From assembly GCA_031213475.1 (NCBI GenBank), contig JARUPZ010000004.1:3807501-3871500 (forward strand): 64,000 bases of DNA. Reading direction: 5' to 3'. Both the position numbers and the translations under genes were made by a program. The first letter of the stretch is position 1, and every line of letters begins with the position of its first letter. The DNA is from Nereocystis luetkeana (lineage: Eukaryota; Sar; Phaeophyceae; Laminariales; Laminariaceae). Below the pieces are notes generated by a model. The model searched no databases. It was not told the origin of the DNA and saw only the letters and a list, made by a program, of their open reading frames with translations. This document shows, piece after piece, positions 13,399 to 27,948 of this stretch.

Positions 13399-13434
<36 letters not shown>

Positions 13435-13796
13435 TACTGTTTGTCGTATACGCATGAGAATCACGTTATCAGCAGCAAGCAGCGATATCCTGCAACAGTA
13501 TATATATATATATGTCTACACGCGGGAATATCTGCTGCATGTATTTCAGAGTCGATGGGAAAATGCGCGGGGATCTCAAGTATATTCTACCGTATGATTA
13601 CCCGCCGCCAAGATTCATATCCAACTTCAGCAGAAGAAGAAGAAGGAAACCGCCATCCATGATGAGTTTATTGGGCGAAACAGTGTGTCTAGTCTGTAGT
13701 CTTTGTATAGGTATGATATGTATGGAGTGTGGGAGGGGTGCACAGACAGTAGTAGTAGTTGTTTGTTGTAGGCCATGATCGTTGGCGGGAGCAAAA

Positions 13797-13914
13797 AAGG
13801 AACAGCACCAGGGCTTCCCACGTGGTCCCCCACCGTAGTACTAGCCTGGCCCGACGCCGCTTAACTTCACAGAGCGGACGGGATGTGGTGCGATCGACGT
13901 GGTATGGCCGTTCC
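13797..13914 (-). rRNA. 5S ribosomal RNA, copy 16
   Basis: Same as copy 1; (GTA)12 and short TA tract. Confidence 0.95.
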
Positions 13915-14276
13915 TGATTACGAACACTTTGTCGCCCATCTATAAGCCGAGAAATGGCACGGAGGTCGCATTTCGTGCCTGTTTTTTCATAGGCTCAGAG
14001 CCACTCTCCTCGGGCCGAGGGGCTACGTATGTATTTAGCTACGTAGGGTATGTGTTTGTTCCGCGTCTCTTTGCAGTCTGACGCTCGCTTGGGCGTTTTT
14101 CGGTCTGCCGGTATATCTGTGGCACGGCCACATGGAACAAGAATAATCGTGGGACTAGAGTTTCAAGTCGGTTTTCGAGTCAGGTACTGTAACAGCATAA
14201 TATATATATAGATAGATATAGACCCACACGCCAAACCGCTGGCACGTCATGGATGGAGTACTACAACAGTGGGGTC

Positions 14277-14318
<42 letters not shown>

Positions 14319-14682
14319 TACTGTTTGTCGTATACGCATGAGAATCACGTTATCAGCAGCAAGCAGCGATATCCTGCAACAGTATATATATATATATATG
14401 TCTACACGCGGGAATATCTGCTGCATGTATTTCAGAGTCGATGGGAAAATGCGCGGGGATCTCAAGTATATTCTACCGTATGATTACCCGCCGCCAAGAT
14501 TCATATCCAACTTCAGCAGAAGAAGAAGAAGGAAACCGCCATCCATGATGAGTTTATTGGGCGAAACAGTGTGTCTAGTCTGTAGTCTTTGTATAGGTAT
14601 GATATGTATGGAGTGTGGGAGGGGTGCACAGACAGTAGTAGTAGTTGTTTGTTGTAGGCCATGATCGTTGGCGGGAGCAAAA

Positions 14683-14800
14683 AAGGAACAGCACCAGGGC
14701 TTCCCACGTGGTCCCCCACCGTAGTACTAGCCTGGCCCGACGCCGCTTAACTTCACAGAGCGGACGGGATGTGGTGCGATCGACGTGGTATGGCCGTTCC
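14683..14800 (-). rRNA. 5S ribosomal RNA, copy 17
   Basis: Same as copy 1; unit has (GTA)14. Confidence 0.95.
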
Positions 14801-15162
14801 TGATTACGAACACTTTGTCGCCCATCTATAAGCCGAGAAATGGCACGGAGGTCGCATTTCGTGCCTGTTTTTTCATAGGCTCAGAGCCACTCTCCTCGGG
14901 CCGAGGGGCTACGTATGTATTTAGCTACGTAGGGTATGTGTTTGTTCCGCGTCTCTTTGCAGTCTGACGCTCGCTTGGGCGTTTTTCGGTCTGCCGGTAT
15001 ATCTGTGGCACGGCCACATGGAACAAGAATAATCGTGGGACTAGAGTTTCAAGTCGGTTTTCGAGTCAGGTACTGTAACAGCATAATATATATATAGATA
15101 GATATAGACCCACACGCCAAACCGCTGGCACGTCATGGATGGAGTACTACAACAGTGGGGTC

Positions 15163-15195
<33 letters not shown>

Positions 15196-15559
15196 TACTG
15201 TTTGTCGTATACGCATGAGAATCACGTTATCAGCAGCAAGCAGCGATATCCTGCAACAGTATATATATATATATATGTCTACACGCGGGAATATCTGCTG
15301 CATGTATTTCAGAGTCGATGGGAAAATGCGCGGGGATCTCAAGTATATTCTACCGTATGATTACCCGCCGCCAAGATTCATATCCAACTTCAGCAGAAGA
15401 AGAAGAAGGAAACCGCCATCCATGATGAGTTTATTGGGCGAAACAGTGTGTCTAGTCTGTAGTCTTTGTATAGGTATGATATGTATGGAGTGTGGGAGGG
15501 GTGCACAGACAGTAGTAGTAGTTGTTTGTTGTAGGCCATGATCGTTGGCGGGAGCAAAA

Positions 15560-15677
15560 AAGGAACAGCACCAGGGCTTCCCACGTGGTCCCCCACCGTA
15601 GTACTAGCCTGGCCCGACGCCGCTTAACTTCACAGAGCGGACGGGATGTGGTGCGATCGACGTGGTATGGCCGTTCC
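15560..15677 (-). rRNA. 5S ribosomal RNA, copy 18
   Basis: Same as copy 1; unit has (GTA)11. Confidence 0.95.
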
Positions 15678-16039
15678 TGATTACGAACACTTTGTCGCCC
15701 ATCTATAAGCCGAGAAATGGCACGGAGGTCGCATTTCGTGCCTGTTTTTTCATAGGCTCAGAGCCACTCTCCTCGGGCCGAGGGGCTACGTATGTATTTA
15801 GCTACGTAGGGTATGTGTTTGTTCCGCGTCTCTTTGCAGTCTGACGCTCGCTTGGGCGTTTTTCGGTCTGCCGGTATATCTGTGGCACGGCCACATGGAA
15901 CAAGAATAATCGTGGGACTAGAGTTTCAAGTCGGTTTTCGAGTCAGGTACTGTAACAGCATAATATATATATAGATAGATATAGACCCACACGCCAAACC
16001 GCTGGCACGTCATGGATGGAGTACTACAACAGTGGGGTC

Positions 16040-16078
<39 letters not shown>

Positions 16079-16444
16079 TACTGTTTGTCGTATACGCATG
16101 AGAATCACGTTATCAGCAGCAAGCAGCGATATCCTGCAACAGTATATATATATATATATATGTCTACACGCGGGAATATCTGCTGCATGTATTTCAGAGT
16201 CGATGGGAAAATGCGCGGGGATCTCAAGTATATTCTACCGTATGATTACCCGCCGCCAAGATTCATATCCAACTTCAGCAGAAGAAGAAGAAGGAAACCG
16301 CCATCCATGATGAGTTTATTGGGCGAAACAGTGTGTCTAGTCTGTAGTCTTTGTATAGGTATGATATGTATGGAGTGTGGGAGGGGTGCACAGACAGTAG
16401 TAGTAGTTGTTTGTTGTAGGCCATGATCGTTGGCGGGAGCAAAA

Positions 16445-16562
16445 AAGGAACAGCACCAGGGCTTCCCACGTGGTCCCCCACCGTAGTACTAGCCTGGCCC
16501 GACGCCGCTTAACTTCACAGAGCGGACGGGATGTGGTGCGATCGACGTGGTATGGCCGTTCC
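16445..16562 (-). rRNA. 5S ribosomal RNA, copy 19
   Basis: Same as copy 1; (GTA)13 and a TA tract one repeat longer. Confidence 0.95.
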
Positions 16563-16924
16563 TGATTACGAACACTTTGTCGCCCATCTATAAGCCGAGA
16601 AATGGCACGGAGGTCGCATTTCGTGCCTGTTTTTTCATAGGCTCAGAGCCACTCTCCTCGGGCCGAGGGGCTACGTATGTATTTAGCTACGTAGGGTATG
16701 TGTTTGTTCCGCGTCTCTTTGCAGTCTGACGCTCGCTTGGGCGTTTTTCGGTCTGCCGGTATATCTGTGGCACGGCCACATGGAACAAGAATAATCGTGG
16801 GACTAGAGTTTCAAGTCGGTTTTCGAGTCAGGTACTGTAACAGCATAATATATATATAGATAGATATAGACCCACACGCCAAACCGCTGGCACGTCATGG
16901 ATGGAGTACTACAACAGTGGGGTC

Positions 16925-16960
<36 letters not shown>

Positions 16961-17324
16961 TACTGTTTGTCGTATACGCATGAGAATCACGTTATCAGCA
17001 GCAAGCAGCGATATCCTGCAACAGTATGTATATATATATATGTCTACACGCGGGAATATCTGCTGCATGTATTTCAGAGTCGATGGGAAAATGCGCGGGG
17101 ATCTCAAGTATATTCTACCGTATGATTACCCGCCGCCAAGATTCATATCCAACTTCAGCAGAAGAAGAAGAAGGAAACCGCCATCCATGATGAGTTTATT
17201 GGGCGAAACAGTGTGTCTAGTCTGTAGTCTTTGTATAGGTATGATATGTATGGAGTGTGGGAGGGGTGCACAGACAGTAGTAGTAGTTGTTTGTTGTAGG
17301 CCATGATCGTTGGCGGGAGCAAAA

Positions 17325-17442
17325 AAGGAACAGCACCAGGGCTTCCCACGTGGTCCCCCACCGTAGTACTAGCCTGGCCCGACGCCGCTTAACTTCACAG
17401 AGCGGACGGGATGTGGTGCGATCGACGTGGTATGGCCGTTCC
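17325..17442 (-). rRNA. 5S ribosomal RNA, copy 20
   Basis: Gene as copy 1. The flank has a T-to-A change at 17447, five bases before the first transcribed base, and the TA tract is interrupted (TATGTA). Confidence 0.95.
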
Positions 17443-17804
17443 TGATAACGAACACTTTGTCGCCCATCTATAAGCCGAGAAATGGCACGGAGGTCGCATT
17501 TCGTGCCTGTTTTTTCATAGGCTCAGAGCCACTCTCCTCGGGCCGAGGGGCTACGTATGTATTTAGCTACGTAGGGTATGTGTTTGTTCCGCGTCTCTTT
17601 GCAGTCTGACGCTCGCTTGGGCGTTTTTCGGTCTGCCGGTATATCTGTGGCACGGCCACATGGAACAAGAATAATCGTGGGACTAGAGTTTCAAGTCGGT
17701 TTTCGAGTCAGGTACTGTAACAGCATAATATATATATAGATAGATATAGACCCACACGCCAAACCGCTGGCACGTCATGGATGGAGTACTACAACAGTGG
17801 GGTC

Positions 17805-17849
<45 letters not shown>

Positions 17850-18216
17850 TACTGTTTGTCGTATACGCATGAGAATCACGTTATCAGCAGCAAGCAGCGA
17901 TATCCTGCAACAACAGTATATATATATATATATGTCTACACGCGGGAATATCTGCTGCATGTATTTCAGAGTCGATGGGAAAATGCGCGGGGATCTCAAG
18001 TATATTCTACCGTATGATTACCCGCCGCCAAGATTCATATCCAACTTCAGCAGAAGAAGAAGAAGGAAACCGCCATCCATGATGAGTTTATTGGGCGAAA
18101 CAGTGTGTCTAGTCTGTAGTCTTTGTATAGGTATGATATGTATGGAGTGTGGGAGGGGTGCACAGACAGTAGTAGTAGTTGTTTGTTGTAGGCCATGATC
18201 GTTGGCGGGAGCAAAA

Positions 18217-18334
18217 AAGGAACAGCACCAGGGCTTCCCACGTGGTCCCCCACCGTAGTACTAGCCTGGCCCGACGCCGCTTAACTTCACAGAGCGGACG
18301 GGATGTGGTGCGATCGACGTGGTATGGCCGTTCC
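18217..18334 (-). rRNA. 5S ribosomal RNA, copy 21
   Basis: Same as copy 1; (GTA)15; first unit with the CAACAACAG variant. Confidence 0.95.
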
Positions 18335-18696
18335 TGATTACGAACACTTTGTCGCCCATCTATAAGCCGAGAAATGGCACGGAGGTCGCATTTCGTGCCT
18401 GTTTTTTCATAGGCTCAGAGCCACTCTCCTCGGGCCGAGGGGCTACGTATGTATTTAGCTACGTAGGGTATGTGTTTGTTCCGCGTCTCTTTGCAGTCTG
18501 ACGCTCGCTTGGGCGTTTTTCGGTCTGCCGGTATATCTGTGGCACGGCCACATGGAACAAGAATAATCGTGGGACTAGAGTTTCAAGTCGGTTTTCGAGT
18601 CAGGTACTGTAACAGCATAATATATATATAGATAGATATAGACCCACACGCCAAACCGCTGGCACGTCATGGATGGAGTACTACAACAGTGGGGTC

Positions 18697-18732
<36 letters not shown>

Positions 18733-19097
18733 TACTGTTTGTCGTATACGCATGAGAATCACGTTATCAGCAGCAAGCAGCGATATCCTGCAACAACAGT
18801 ATATATATATATATGTCTACACGCGGGAATATCTGCTGCATGTATTTCAGAGTCGATGGGAAAATGCGCGGGGATCTCAAGTATATTCTACCGTATGATT
18901 ACCCGCCGCCAAGATTCATATCCAACTTCAGCAGAAGAAGAAGAAGGAAACCGCCATCCATGATGAGTTTATTGGGCGAAACAGTGTGTCTAGTCTGTAG
19001 TCTTTGTATAGGTATGATATGTATGGAGTGTGGGAGGGGTGCACAGACAGTAGTAGTAGTTGTTTGTTGTAGGCCATGATCGTTGGCGGGAGCAAAA

Positions 19098-19215
19098 AAG
19101 GAACAGCACCAGGGCTTCCCACGTGGTCCCCCACCGTAGTACTAGCCTGGCCCGACGCCGCTTAACTTCACAGAGCGGACGGGATGTGGTGCGATCGACG
19201 TGGTATGGCCGTTCC
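19098..19215 (-). rRNA. 5S ribosomal RNA, copy 22
   Basis: Same as copy 1; (GTA)12; CAACAACAG variant combined with short TA tract. Confidence 0.95.
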
Positions 19216-19577
19216 TGATTACGAACACTTTGTCGCCCATCTATAAGCCGAGAAATGGCACGGAGGTCGCATTTCGTGCCTGTTTTTTCATAGGCTCAGA
19301 GCCACTCTCCTCGGGCCGAGGGGCTACGTATGTATTTAGCTACGTAGGGTATGTGTTTGTTCCGCGTCTCTTTGCAGTCTGACGCTCGCTTGGGCGTTTT
19401 TCGGTCTGCCGGTATATCTGTGGCACGGCCACATGGAACAAGAATAATCGTGGGACTAGAGTTTCAAGTCGGTTTTCGAGTCAGGTACTGTAACAGCATA
19501 ATATATATATAGATAGATATAGACCCACACGCCAAACCGCTGGCACGTCATGGATGGAGTACTACAACAGTGGGGTC

Positions 19578-19619
<42 letters not shown>

Positions 19620-19983
19620 TACTGTTTGTCGTATACGCATGAGAATCACGTTATCAGCAGCAAGCAGCGATATCCTGCAACAGTATATATATATATATAT
19701 GTCTACACGCGGGAATATCTGCTGCATGTATTTCAGAGTCGATGGGAAAATGCGCGGGGATCTCAAGTATATTCTACCGTATGATTACCCGCCGCCAAGA
19801 TTCATATCCAACTTCAGCAGAAGAAGAAGAAGGAAACCGCCATCCATGATGAGTTTATTGGGCGAAACAGTGTGTCTAGTCTGTAGTCTTTGTATAGGTA
19901 TGATATGTATGGAGTGTGGGAGGGGTGCACAGACAGTAGTAGTAGTTGTTTGTTGTAGGCCATGATCGTTGGCGGGAGCAAAA

Positions 19984-20101
19984 AAGGAACAGCACCAGGG
20001 CTTCCCACGTGGTCCCCCACCGTAGTACTAGCCTGGCCCGACGCCGCTTAACTTCACAGAGCGGACGGGATGTGGTGCGATCGACGTGGTATGGCCGTTC
20101 C
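19984..20101 (-). rRNA. 5S ribosomal RNA, copy 23
   Basis: Same as copy 1; unit has (GTA)14. Confidence 0.95.
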
Positions 20102-20463
20102 TGATTACGAACACTTTGTCGCCCATCTATAAGCCGAGAAATGGCACGGAGGTCGCATTTCGTGCCTGTTTTTTCATAGGCTCAGAGCCACTCTCCTCGG
20201 GCCGAGGGGCTACGTATGTATTTAGCTACGTAGGGTATGTGTTTGTTCCGCGTCTCTTTGCAGTCTGACGCTCGCTTGGGCGTTTTTCGGTCTGCCGGTA
20301 TATCTGTGGCACGGCCACATGGAACAAGAATAATCGTGGGACTAGAGTTTCAAGTCGGTTTTCGAGTCAGGTACTGTAACAGCATAATATATATATAGAT
20401 AGATATAGACCCACACGCCAAACCGCTGGCACGTCATGGATGGAGTACTACAACAGTGGGGTC

Positions 20464-20511
<48 letters not shown>

Positions 20512-20875
20512 TACTGTTTGTCGTATACGCATGAGAATCACGTTATCAGCAGCAAGCAGCGATATCCTGCAACAGTATATATATATATATATGTCTACAC
20601 GCGGGAATATCTGCTGCATGTATTTCAGAGTCGATGGGAAAATGCGCGGGGATCTCAAGTATATTCTACCGTATGATTACCCGCCGCCAAGATTCATATC
20701 CAACTTCAGCAGAAGAAGAAGAAGGAAACCGCCATCCATGATGAGTTTATTGGGCGAAACAGTGTGTCTAGTCTGTAGTCTTTGTATAGGTATGATATGT
20801 ATGGAGTGTGGGAGGGGTGCACAGACAGTAGTAGTAGTTGTTTGTTGTAGGCCATGATCGTTGGCGGGAGCAAAA

Positions 20876-20993
20876 AAGGAACAGCACCAGGGCTTCCCAC
20901 GTGGTCCCCCACCGTAGTACTAGCCTGGCCCGACGCCGCTTAACTTCACAGAGCGGACGGGATGTGGTGCGATCGACGTGGTATGGCCGTTCC
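20876..20993 (-). rRNA. 5S ribosomal RNA, copy 24
   Basis: Same as copy 1; unit has (GTA)16. Confidence 0.95.
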
Positions 20994-21355
20994 TGATTAC
21001 GAACACTTTGTCGCCCATCTATAAGCCGAGAAATGGCACGGAGGTCGCATTTCGTGCCTGTTTTTTCATAGGCTCAGAGCCACTCTCCTCGGGCCGAGGG
21101 GCTACGTATGTATTTAGCTACGTAGGGTATGTGTTTGTTCCGCGTCTCTTTGCAGTCTGACGCTCGCTTGGGCGTTTTTCGGTCTGCCGGTATATCTGTG
21201 GCACGGCCACATGGAACAAGAATAATCGTGGGACTAGAGTTTCAAGTCGGTTTTCGAGTCAGGTACTGTAACAGCATAATATATATATAGATAGATATAG
21301 ACCCACACGCCAAACCGCTGGCACGTCATGGATGGAGTACTACAACAGTGGGGTC

Positions 21356-21400
<45 letters not shown>

Positions 21401-21764
21401 TACTGTTTGTCGTATACGCATGAGAATCACGTTATCAGCAGCAAGCAGCGATATCCTGCAACAGTATATATATATATATATGTCTACACGCGGGAATATC
21501 TGCTGCATGTATTTCAGAGTCGATGGGAAAATGCGCGGGGATCTCAAGTATATTCTACCGTATGATTACCCGCCGCCAAGATTCATATCCAACTTCAGCA
21601 GAAGAAGAAGAAGGAAACCGCCATCCATGATGAGTTTATTGGGCGAAACAGTGTGTCTAGTCTGTAGTCTTTGTATAGGTATGATATGTATGGAGTGTGG
21701 GAGGGGTGCACAGACAGTAGTAGTAGTTGTTTGTTGTAGGCCATGATCGTTGGCGGGAGCAAAA

Positions 21765-21882
21765 AAGGAACAGCACCAGGGCTTCCCACGTGGTCCCCCA
21801 CCGTAGTACTAGCCTGGCCCGACGCCGCTTAACTTCACAGAGCGGACGGGATGTGGTGCGATCGACGTGGTATGGCCGTTCC
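21765..21882 (-). rRNA. 5S ribosomal RNA, copy 25
   Basis: Same as copy 1; unit has (GTA)15. Confidence 0.95.
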
Positions 21883-22244
21883 TGATTACGAACACTTTGT
21901 CGCCCATCTATAAGCCGAGAAATGGCACGGAGGTCGCATTTCGTGCCTGTTTTTTCATAGGCTCAGAGCCACTCTCCTCGGGCCGAGGGGCTACGTATGT
22001 ATTTAGCTACGTAGGGTATGTGTTTGTTCCGCGTCTCTTTGCAGTCTGACGCTCGCTTGGGCGTTTTTCGGTCTGCCGGTATATCTGTGGCACGGCCACA
22101 TGGAACAAGAATAATCGTGGGACTAGAGTTTCAAGTCGGTTTTCGAGTCAGGTACTGTAACAGCATAATATATATATAGATAGATATAGACCCACACGCC
22201 AAACCGCTGGCACGTCATGGATGGAGTACTACAACAGTGGGGTC

Positions 22245-22292
<48 letters not shown>

Positions 22293-22659
22293 TACTGTTT
22301 GTCGTATACGCATGAGAATCACGTTATCAGCAGCAAGCAGCGATATCCTGCAACAACAGTATATATATATATATATGTCTACACGCGGGAATATCTGCTG
22401 CATGTATTTCAGAGTCGATGGGAAAATGCGCGGGGATCTCAAGTATATTCTACCGTATGATTACCCGCCGCCAAGATTCATATCCAACTTCAGCAGAAGA
22501 AGAAGAAGGAAACCGCCATCCATGATGAGTTTATTGGGCGAAACAGTGTGTCTAGTCTGTAGTCTTTGTATAGGTATGATATGTATGGAGTGTGGGAGGG
22601 GTGCACAGACAGTAGTAGTAGTTGTTTGTTGTAGGCCATGATCGTTGGCGGGAGCAAAA

Positions 22660-22777
22660 AAGGAACAGCACCAGGGCTTCCCACGTGGTCCCCCACCGTA
22701 GTACTAGCCTGGCCCGACGCCGCTTAACTTCACAGAGCGGACGGGATGTGGTGCGATCGACGTGGTATGGCCGTTCC
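22660..22777 (-). rRNA. 5S ribosomal RNA, copy 26
   Basis: Same as copy 1; (GTA)16; CAACAACAG variant. Confidence 0.95.
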
Positions 22778-23139
22778 TGATTACGAACACTTTGTCGCCC
22801 ATCTATAAGCCGAGAAATGGCACGGAGGTCGCATTTCGTGCCTGTTTTTTCATAGGCTCAGAGCCACTCTCCTCGGGCCGAGGGGCTACGTATGTATTTA
22901 GCTACGTAGGGTATGTGTTTGTTCCGCGTCTCTTTGCAGTCTGACGCTCGCTTGGGCGTTTTTCGGTCTGCCGGTATATCTGTGGCACGGCCACATGGAA
23001 CAAGAATAATCGTGGGACTAGAGTTTCAAGTCGGTTTTCGAGTCAGGTACTGTAACAGCATAATATATATATAGATAGATATAGACCCACACGCCAAACC
23101 GCTGGCACGTCATGGATGGAGTACTACAACAGTGGGGTC

Positions 23140-23178
<39 letters not shown>

Positions 23179-23542
23179 TACTGTTTGTCGTATACGCATG
23201 AGAATCACGTTATCAGCAGCAAGCAGCGATATCCTGCAACAGTATATATATATATATATGTCTACACGCGGGAATATCTGCTGCATGTATTTCAGAGTCG
23301 ATGGGAAAATGCGCGGGGATCTCAAGTATATTCTACCGTATGATTACCCGCCGCCAAGATTCATATCCAACTTCAGCAGAAGAAGAAGAAGGAAACCGCC
23401 ATCCATGATGAGTTTATTGGGCGAAACAGTGTGTCTAGTCTGTAGTCTTTGTATAGGTATGATATGTATGGAGTGTGGGAGGGGTGCACAGACAGTAGTA
23501 GTAGTTGTTTGTTGTAGGCCATGATCGTTGGCGGGAGCAAAA

Positions 23543-23660
23543 AAGGAACAGCACCAGGGCTTCCCACGTGGTCCCCCACCGTAGTACTAGCCTGGCCCGA
23601 CGCCGCTTAACTTCACAGAGCGGACGGGATGTGGTGCGATCGACGTGGTATGGCCGTTCC
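23543..23660 (-). rRNA. 5S ribosomal RNA, copy 27
   Basis: Same as copy 1; unit has (GTA)13. Confidence 0.95.
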
Positions 23661-24022
23661 TGATTACGAACACTTTGTCGCCCATCTATAAGCCGAGAAA
23701 TGGCACGGAGGTCGCATTTCGTGCCTGTTTTTTCATAGGCTCAGAGCCACTCTCCTCGGGCCGAGGGGCTACGTATGTATTTAGCTACGTAGGGTATGTG
23801 TTTGTTCCGCGTCTCTTTGCAGTCTGACGCTCGCTTGGGCGTTTTTCGGTCTGCCGGTATATCTGTGGCACGGCCACATGGAACAAGAATAATCGTGGGA
23901 CTAGAGTTTCAAGTCGGTTTTCGAGTCAGGTACTGTAACAGCATAATATATATATAGATAGATATAGACCCACACGCCAAACCGCTGGCACGTCATGGAT
24001 GGAGTACTACAACAGTGGGGTC

Positions 24023-24055
<33 letters not shown>

Positions 24056-24419
24056 TACTGTTTGTCGTATACGCATGAGAATCACGTTATCAGCAGCAAG
24101 CAGCGATATCCTGCAACAGTATATATATATATATATGTCTACACGCGGGAATATCTGCTGCATGTATTTCAGAGTCGATGGGAAAATGCGCGGGGATCTC
24201 AAGTATATTCTACCGTATGATTACCCGCCGCCAAGATTCATATCCAACTTCAGCAGAAGAAGAAGAAGGAAACCGCCATCCATGATGAGTTTATTGGGCG
24301 AAACAGTGTGTCTAGTCTGTAGTCTTTGTATAGGTATGATATGTATGGAGTGTGGGAGGGGTGCACAGACAGTAGTAGTAGTTGTTTGTTGTAGGCCATG
24401 ATCGTTGGCGGGAGCAAAA

Positions 24420-24537
24420 AAGGAACAGCACCAGGGCTTCCCACGTGGTCCCCCACCGTAGTACTAGCCTGGCCCGACGCCGCTTAACTTCACAGAGCGG
24501 ACGGGATGTGGTGCGATCGACGTGGTATGGCCGTTCC
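24420..24537 (-). rRNA. 5S ribosomal RNA, copy 28
   Basis: Same as copy 1; unit has (GTA)11. Confidence 0.95.
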
Positions 24538-24899
24538 TGATTACGAACACTTTGTCGCCCATCTATAAGCCGAGAAATGGCACGGAGGTCGCATTTCGTG
24601 CCTGTTTTTTCATAGGCTCAGAGCCACTCTCCTCGGGCCGAGGGGCTACGTATGTATTTAGCTACGTAGGGTATGTGTTTGTTCCGCGTCTCTTTGCAGT
24701 CTGACGCTCGCTTGGGCGTTTTTCGGTCTGCCGGTATATCTGTGGCACGGCCACATGGAACAAGAATAATCGTGGGACTAGAGTTTCAAGTCGGTTTTCG
24801 AGTCAGGTACTGTAACAGCATAATATATATATAGATAGATATAGACCCACACGCCAAACCGCTGGCACGTCATGGATGGAGTACTACAACAGTGGGGTC

Positions 24900-24932
<33 letters not shown>

Positions 24933-25296
24933 TACTGTTTGTCGTATACGCATGAGAATCACGTTATCAGCAGCAAGCAGCGATATCCTGCAACAGTATA
25001 TATATATATATATGTCTACACGCGGGAATATCTGCTGCATGTATTTCAGAGTCGATGGGAAAATGCGCGGGGCTCTCAAGTATATTCTACCGTATGATTA
25101 CCCGCCGCCAAGATTCATATCCAACTTCAGCAGAAGAAGAAGAAGGAAACCGCCATCCATGATGAGTTTATTGGGCGAAACAGTGTGTCTAGTCTGTAGT
25201 CTTTGTATAGGTATGATATGTATGGAGTGTGGGAGGGGTGCACAGACAGTAGTAGTAGTTGTTTGTTGTAGGCCATGATCGTTGGCGGGAGCAAAA

Positions 25297-25414
25297 AAGG
25301 AACAGCACCAGGGCTTCCCACGTGGTCCCCCACCGTAGTACTAGCCTGGCCCGACGCCGCTTAACTTCACAGAGCGGACGGGATGTGGTGCGATCGACGT
25401 GGTATGGCCGTTCC
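25297..25414 (-). rRNA. 5S ribosomal RNA, copy 29
   Basis: Same as copy 1; (GTA)11; spacer base change at 25073 (GATC to GCTC). Confidence 0.95.
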
Positions 25415-25776
25415 TGATTACGAACACTTTGTCGCCCATCTATAAGCCGAGAAATGGCACGGAGGTCGCATTTCGTGCCTGTTTTTTCATAGGCTCAGAG
25501 CCACTCTCCTCGGGCCGAGGGGCTACGTATGTATTTAGCTACGTAGGGTATGTGTTTGTTCCGCGTCTCTTTGCAGTCTGACGCTCGCTTGGGCGTTTTT
25601 CGGTCTGCCGGTATATCTGTGGCACGGCCACATGGAACAAGAATAATCGTGGGACTAGAGTTTCAAGTCGGTTTTCGAGTCAGGTACTGTAACAGCATAA
25701 TATATATATAGATAGATATAGACCCACACGCCAAACCGCTGGCACGTCATGGATGGAGTACTACAACAGTGGGGTC

Positions 25777-25815
<39 letters not shown>

Positions 25816-26182
25816 TACTGTTTGTCGTATACGCATGAGAATCACGTTATCAGCAGCAAGCAGCGATATCCTGCAACAACAGTATATATATATATATATG
25901 TCTACACGCGGGAATATCTGCTGCATGTATTTCAGAGTCGATGGGAAAATGCGCGGGGATCTCAAGTATATTCTACCGTATGATTACCCGCCGCCAAGAT
26001 TCATATCCAACTTCAGCAGAAGAAGAAGAAGGAAACCGCCATCCATGATGAGTTTATTGGGCGAAACAGTGTGTCTAGTCTGTAGTCTTTGTATAGGTAT
26101 GATATGTATGGAGTGTGGGAGGGGTGCACAGACAGTAGTAGTAGTTGTTTGTTGTAGGCCATGATCGTTGGCGGGAGCAAAA

Positions 26183-26300
26183 AAGGAACAGCACCAGGGC
26201 TTCCCACGTGGTCCCCCACCGTAGTACTAGCCTGGCCCGACGCCGCTTAACTTCACAGAGCGGACGGGATGTGGTGCGATCGACGTGGTATGGCCGTTCC
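26183..26300 (-). rRNA. 5S ribosomal RNA, copy 30
   Basis: Same as copy 1; (GTA)13; CAACAACAG variant. Confidence 0.95.
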
Positions 26301-26662
26301 TGATTACGAACACTTTGTCGCCCATCTATAAGCCGAGAAATGGCACGGAGGTCGCATTTCGTGCCTGTTTTTTCATAGGCTCAGAGCCACTCTCCTCGGG
26401 CCGAGGGGCTACGTATGTATTTAGCTACGTAGGGTATGTGTTTGTTCCGCGTCTCTTTGCAGTCTGACGCTCGCTTGGGCGTTTTTCGGTCTGCCGGTAT
26501 ATCTGTGGCACGGCCACATGGAACAAGAATAATCGTGGGACTAGAGTTTCAAGTCGGTTTTCGAGTCAGGTACTGTAACAGCATAATATATATATAGATA
26601 GATATAGACCCACACGCCAAACCGCTGGCACGTCATGGATGGAGTACTACAACAGTGGGGTC

Positions 26663-26698
<36 letters not shown>

Positions 26699-27065
26699 TA
26701 CTGTTTGTCGTATACGCATGAGAATCACGTTATCAGCAGCAAGCAGCGATATCCTGCAACAACAGTATATATATATATATATGTCTACACGCGGGAATAT
26801 CTGCTGCATGTATTTCAGAGTCGATGGGAAAATGCGCGGGGATCTCAAGTATATTCTACCGTATGATTACCCGCCGCCAAGATTCATATCCAACTTCAGC
26901 AGAAGAAGAAGAAGGAAACCGCCATCCATGATGAGTTTATTGGGCGAAACAGTGTGTCTAGTCTGTAGTCTTTGTATAGGTATGATATGTATGGAGTGTG
27001 GGAGGGGTGCACAGACAGTAGTAGTAGTTGTTTGTTGTAGGCCATGATCGTTGGCGGGAGCAAAA

Positions 27066-27183
27066 AAGGAACAGCACCAGGGCTTCCCACGTGGTCCCCC
27101 ACCGTAGTACTAGCCTGGCCCGACGCCGCTTAACTTCACAGAGCGGACGGGATGTGGTGCGATCGACGTGGTATGGCCGTTCC
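27066..27183 (-). rRNA. 5S ribosomal RNA, copy 31
   Basis: Same as copy 1; (GTA)12; CAACAACAG variant. Confidence 0.95.
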
Positions 27184-27545
27184 TGATTACGAACACTTTG
27201 TCGCCCATCTATAAGCCGAGAAATGGCACGGAGGTCGCATTTCGTGCCTGTTTTTTCATAGGCTCAGAGCCACTCTCCTCGGGCCGAGGGGCTACGTATG
27301 TATTTAGCTACGTAGGGTATGTGTTTGTTCCGCGTCTCTTTGCAGTCTGACGCTCGCTTGGGCGTTTTTCGGTCTGCCGGTATATCTGTGGCACGGCCAC
27401 ATGGAACAAGAATAATCGTGGGACTAGAGTTTCAAGTCGGTTTTCGAGTCAGGTACTGTAACAGCATAATATATATATAGATAGATATAGACCCACACGC
27501 CAAACCGCTGGCACGTCATGGATGGAGTACTACAACAGTGGGGTC

Positions 27546-27581
<36 letters not shown>

Positions 27582-27948
27582 TACTGTTTGTCGTATACGC
27601 ATGAGAATCACGTTATCAGCAGCAAGCAGCGATATCCTGCAACAACAGTATATATATATATATATGTCTACACGCGGGAATATCTGCTGCATGTATTTCA
27701 GAGTCGATGGGAAAATGCGCGGGGATCTCAAGTATATTCTACCGTATGATTACCCGCCGCCAAGATTCATATCCAACTTCAGCAGAAGAAGAAGAAGGAA
27801 ACCGCCATCCATGATGAGTTTATTGGGCGAAACAGTGTGTCTAGTCTGTAGTCTTTGTATAGGTATGATATGTATGGAGTGTGGGAGGGGTGCACAGACA
27901 GTAGTAGTAGTTGTTTGTTGTAGGCCATGATCGTTGGCGGGAGCAAAA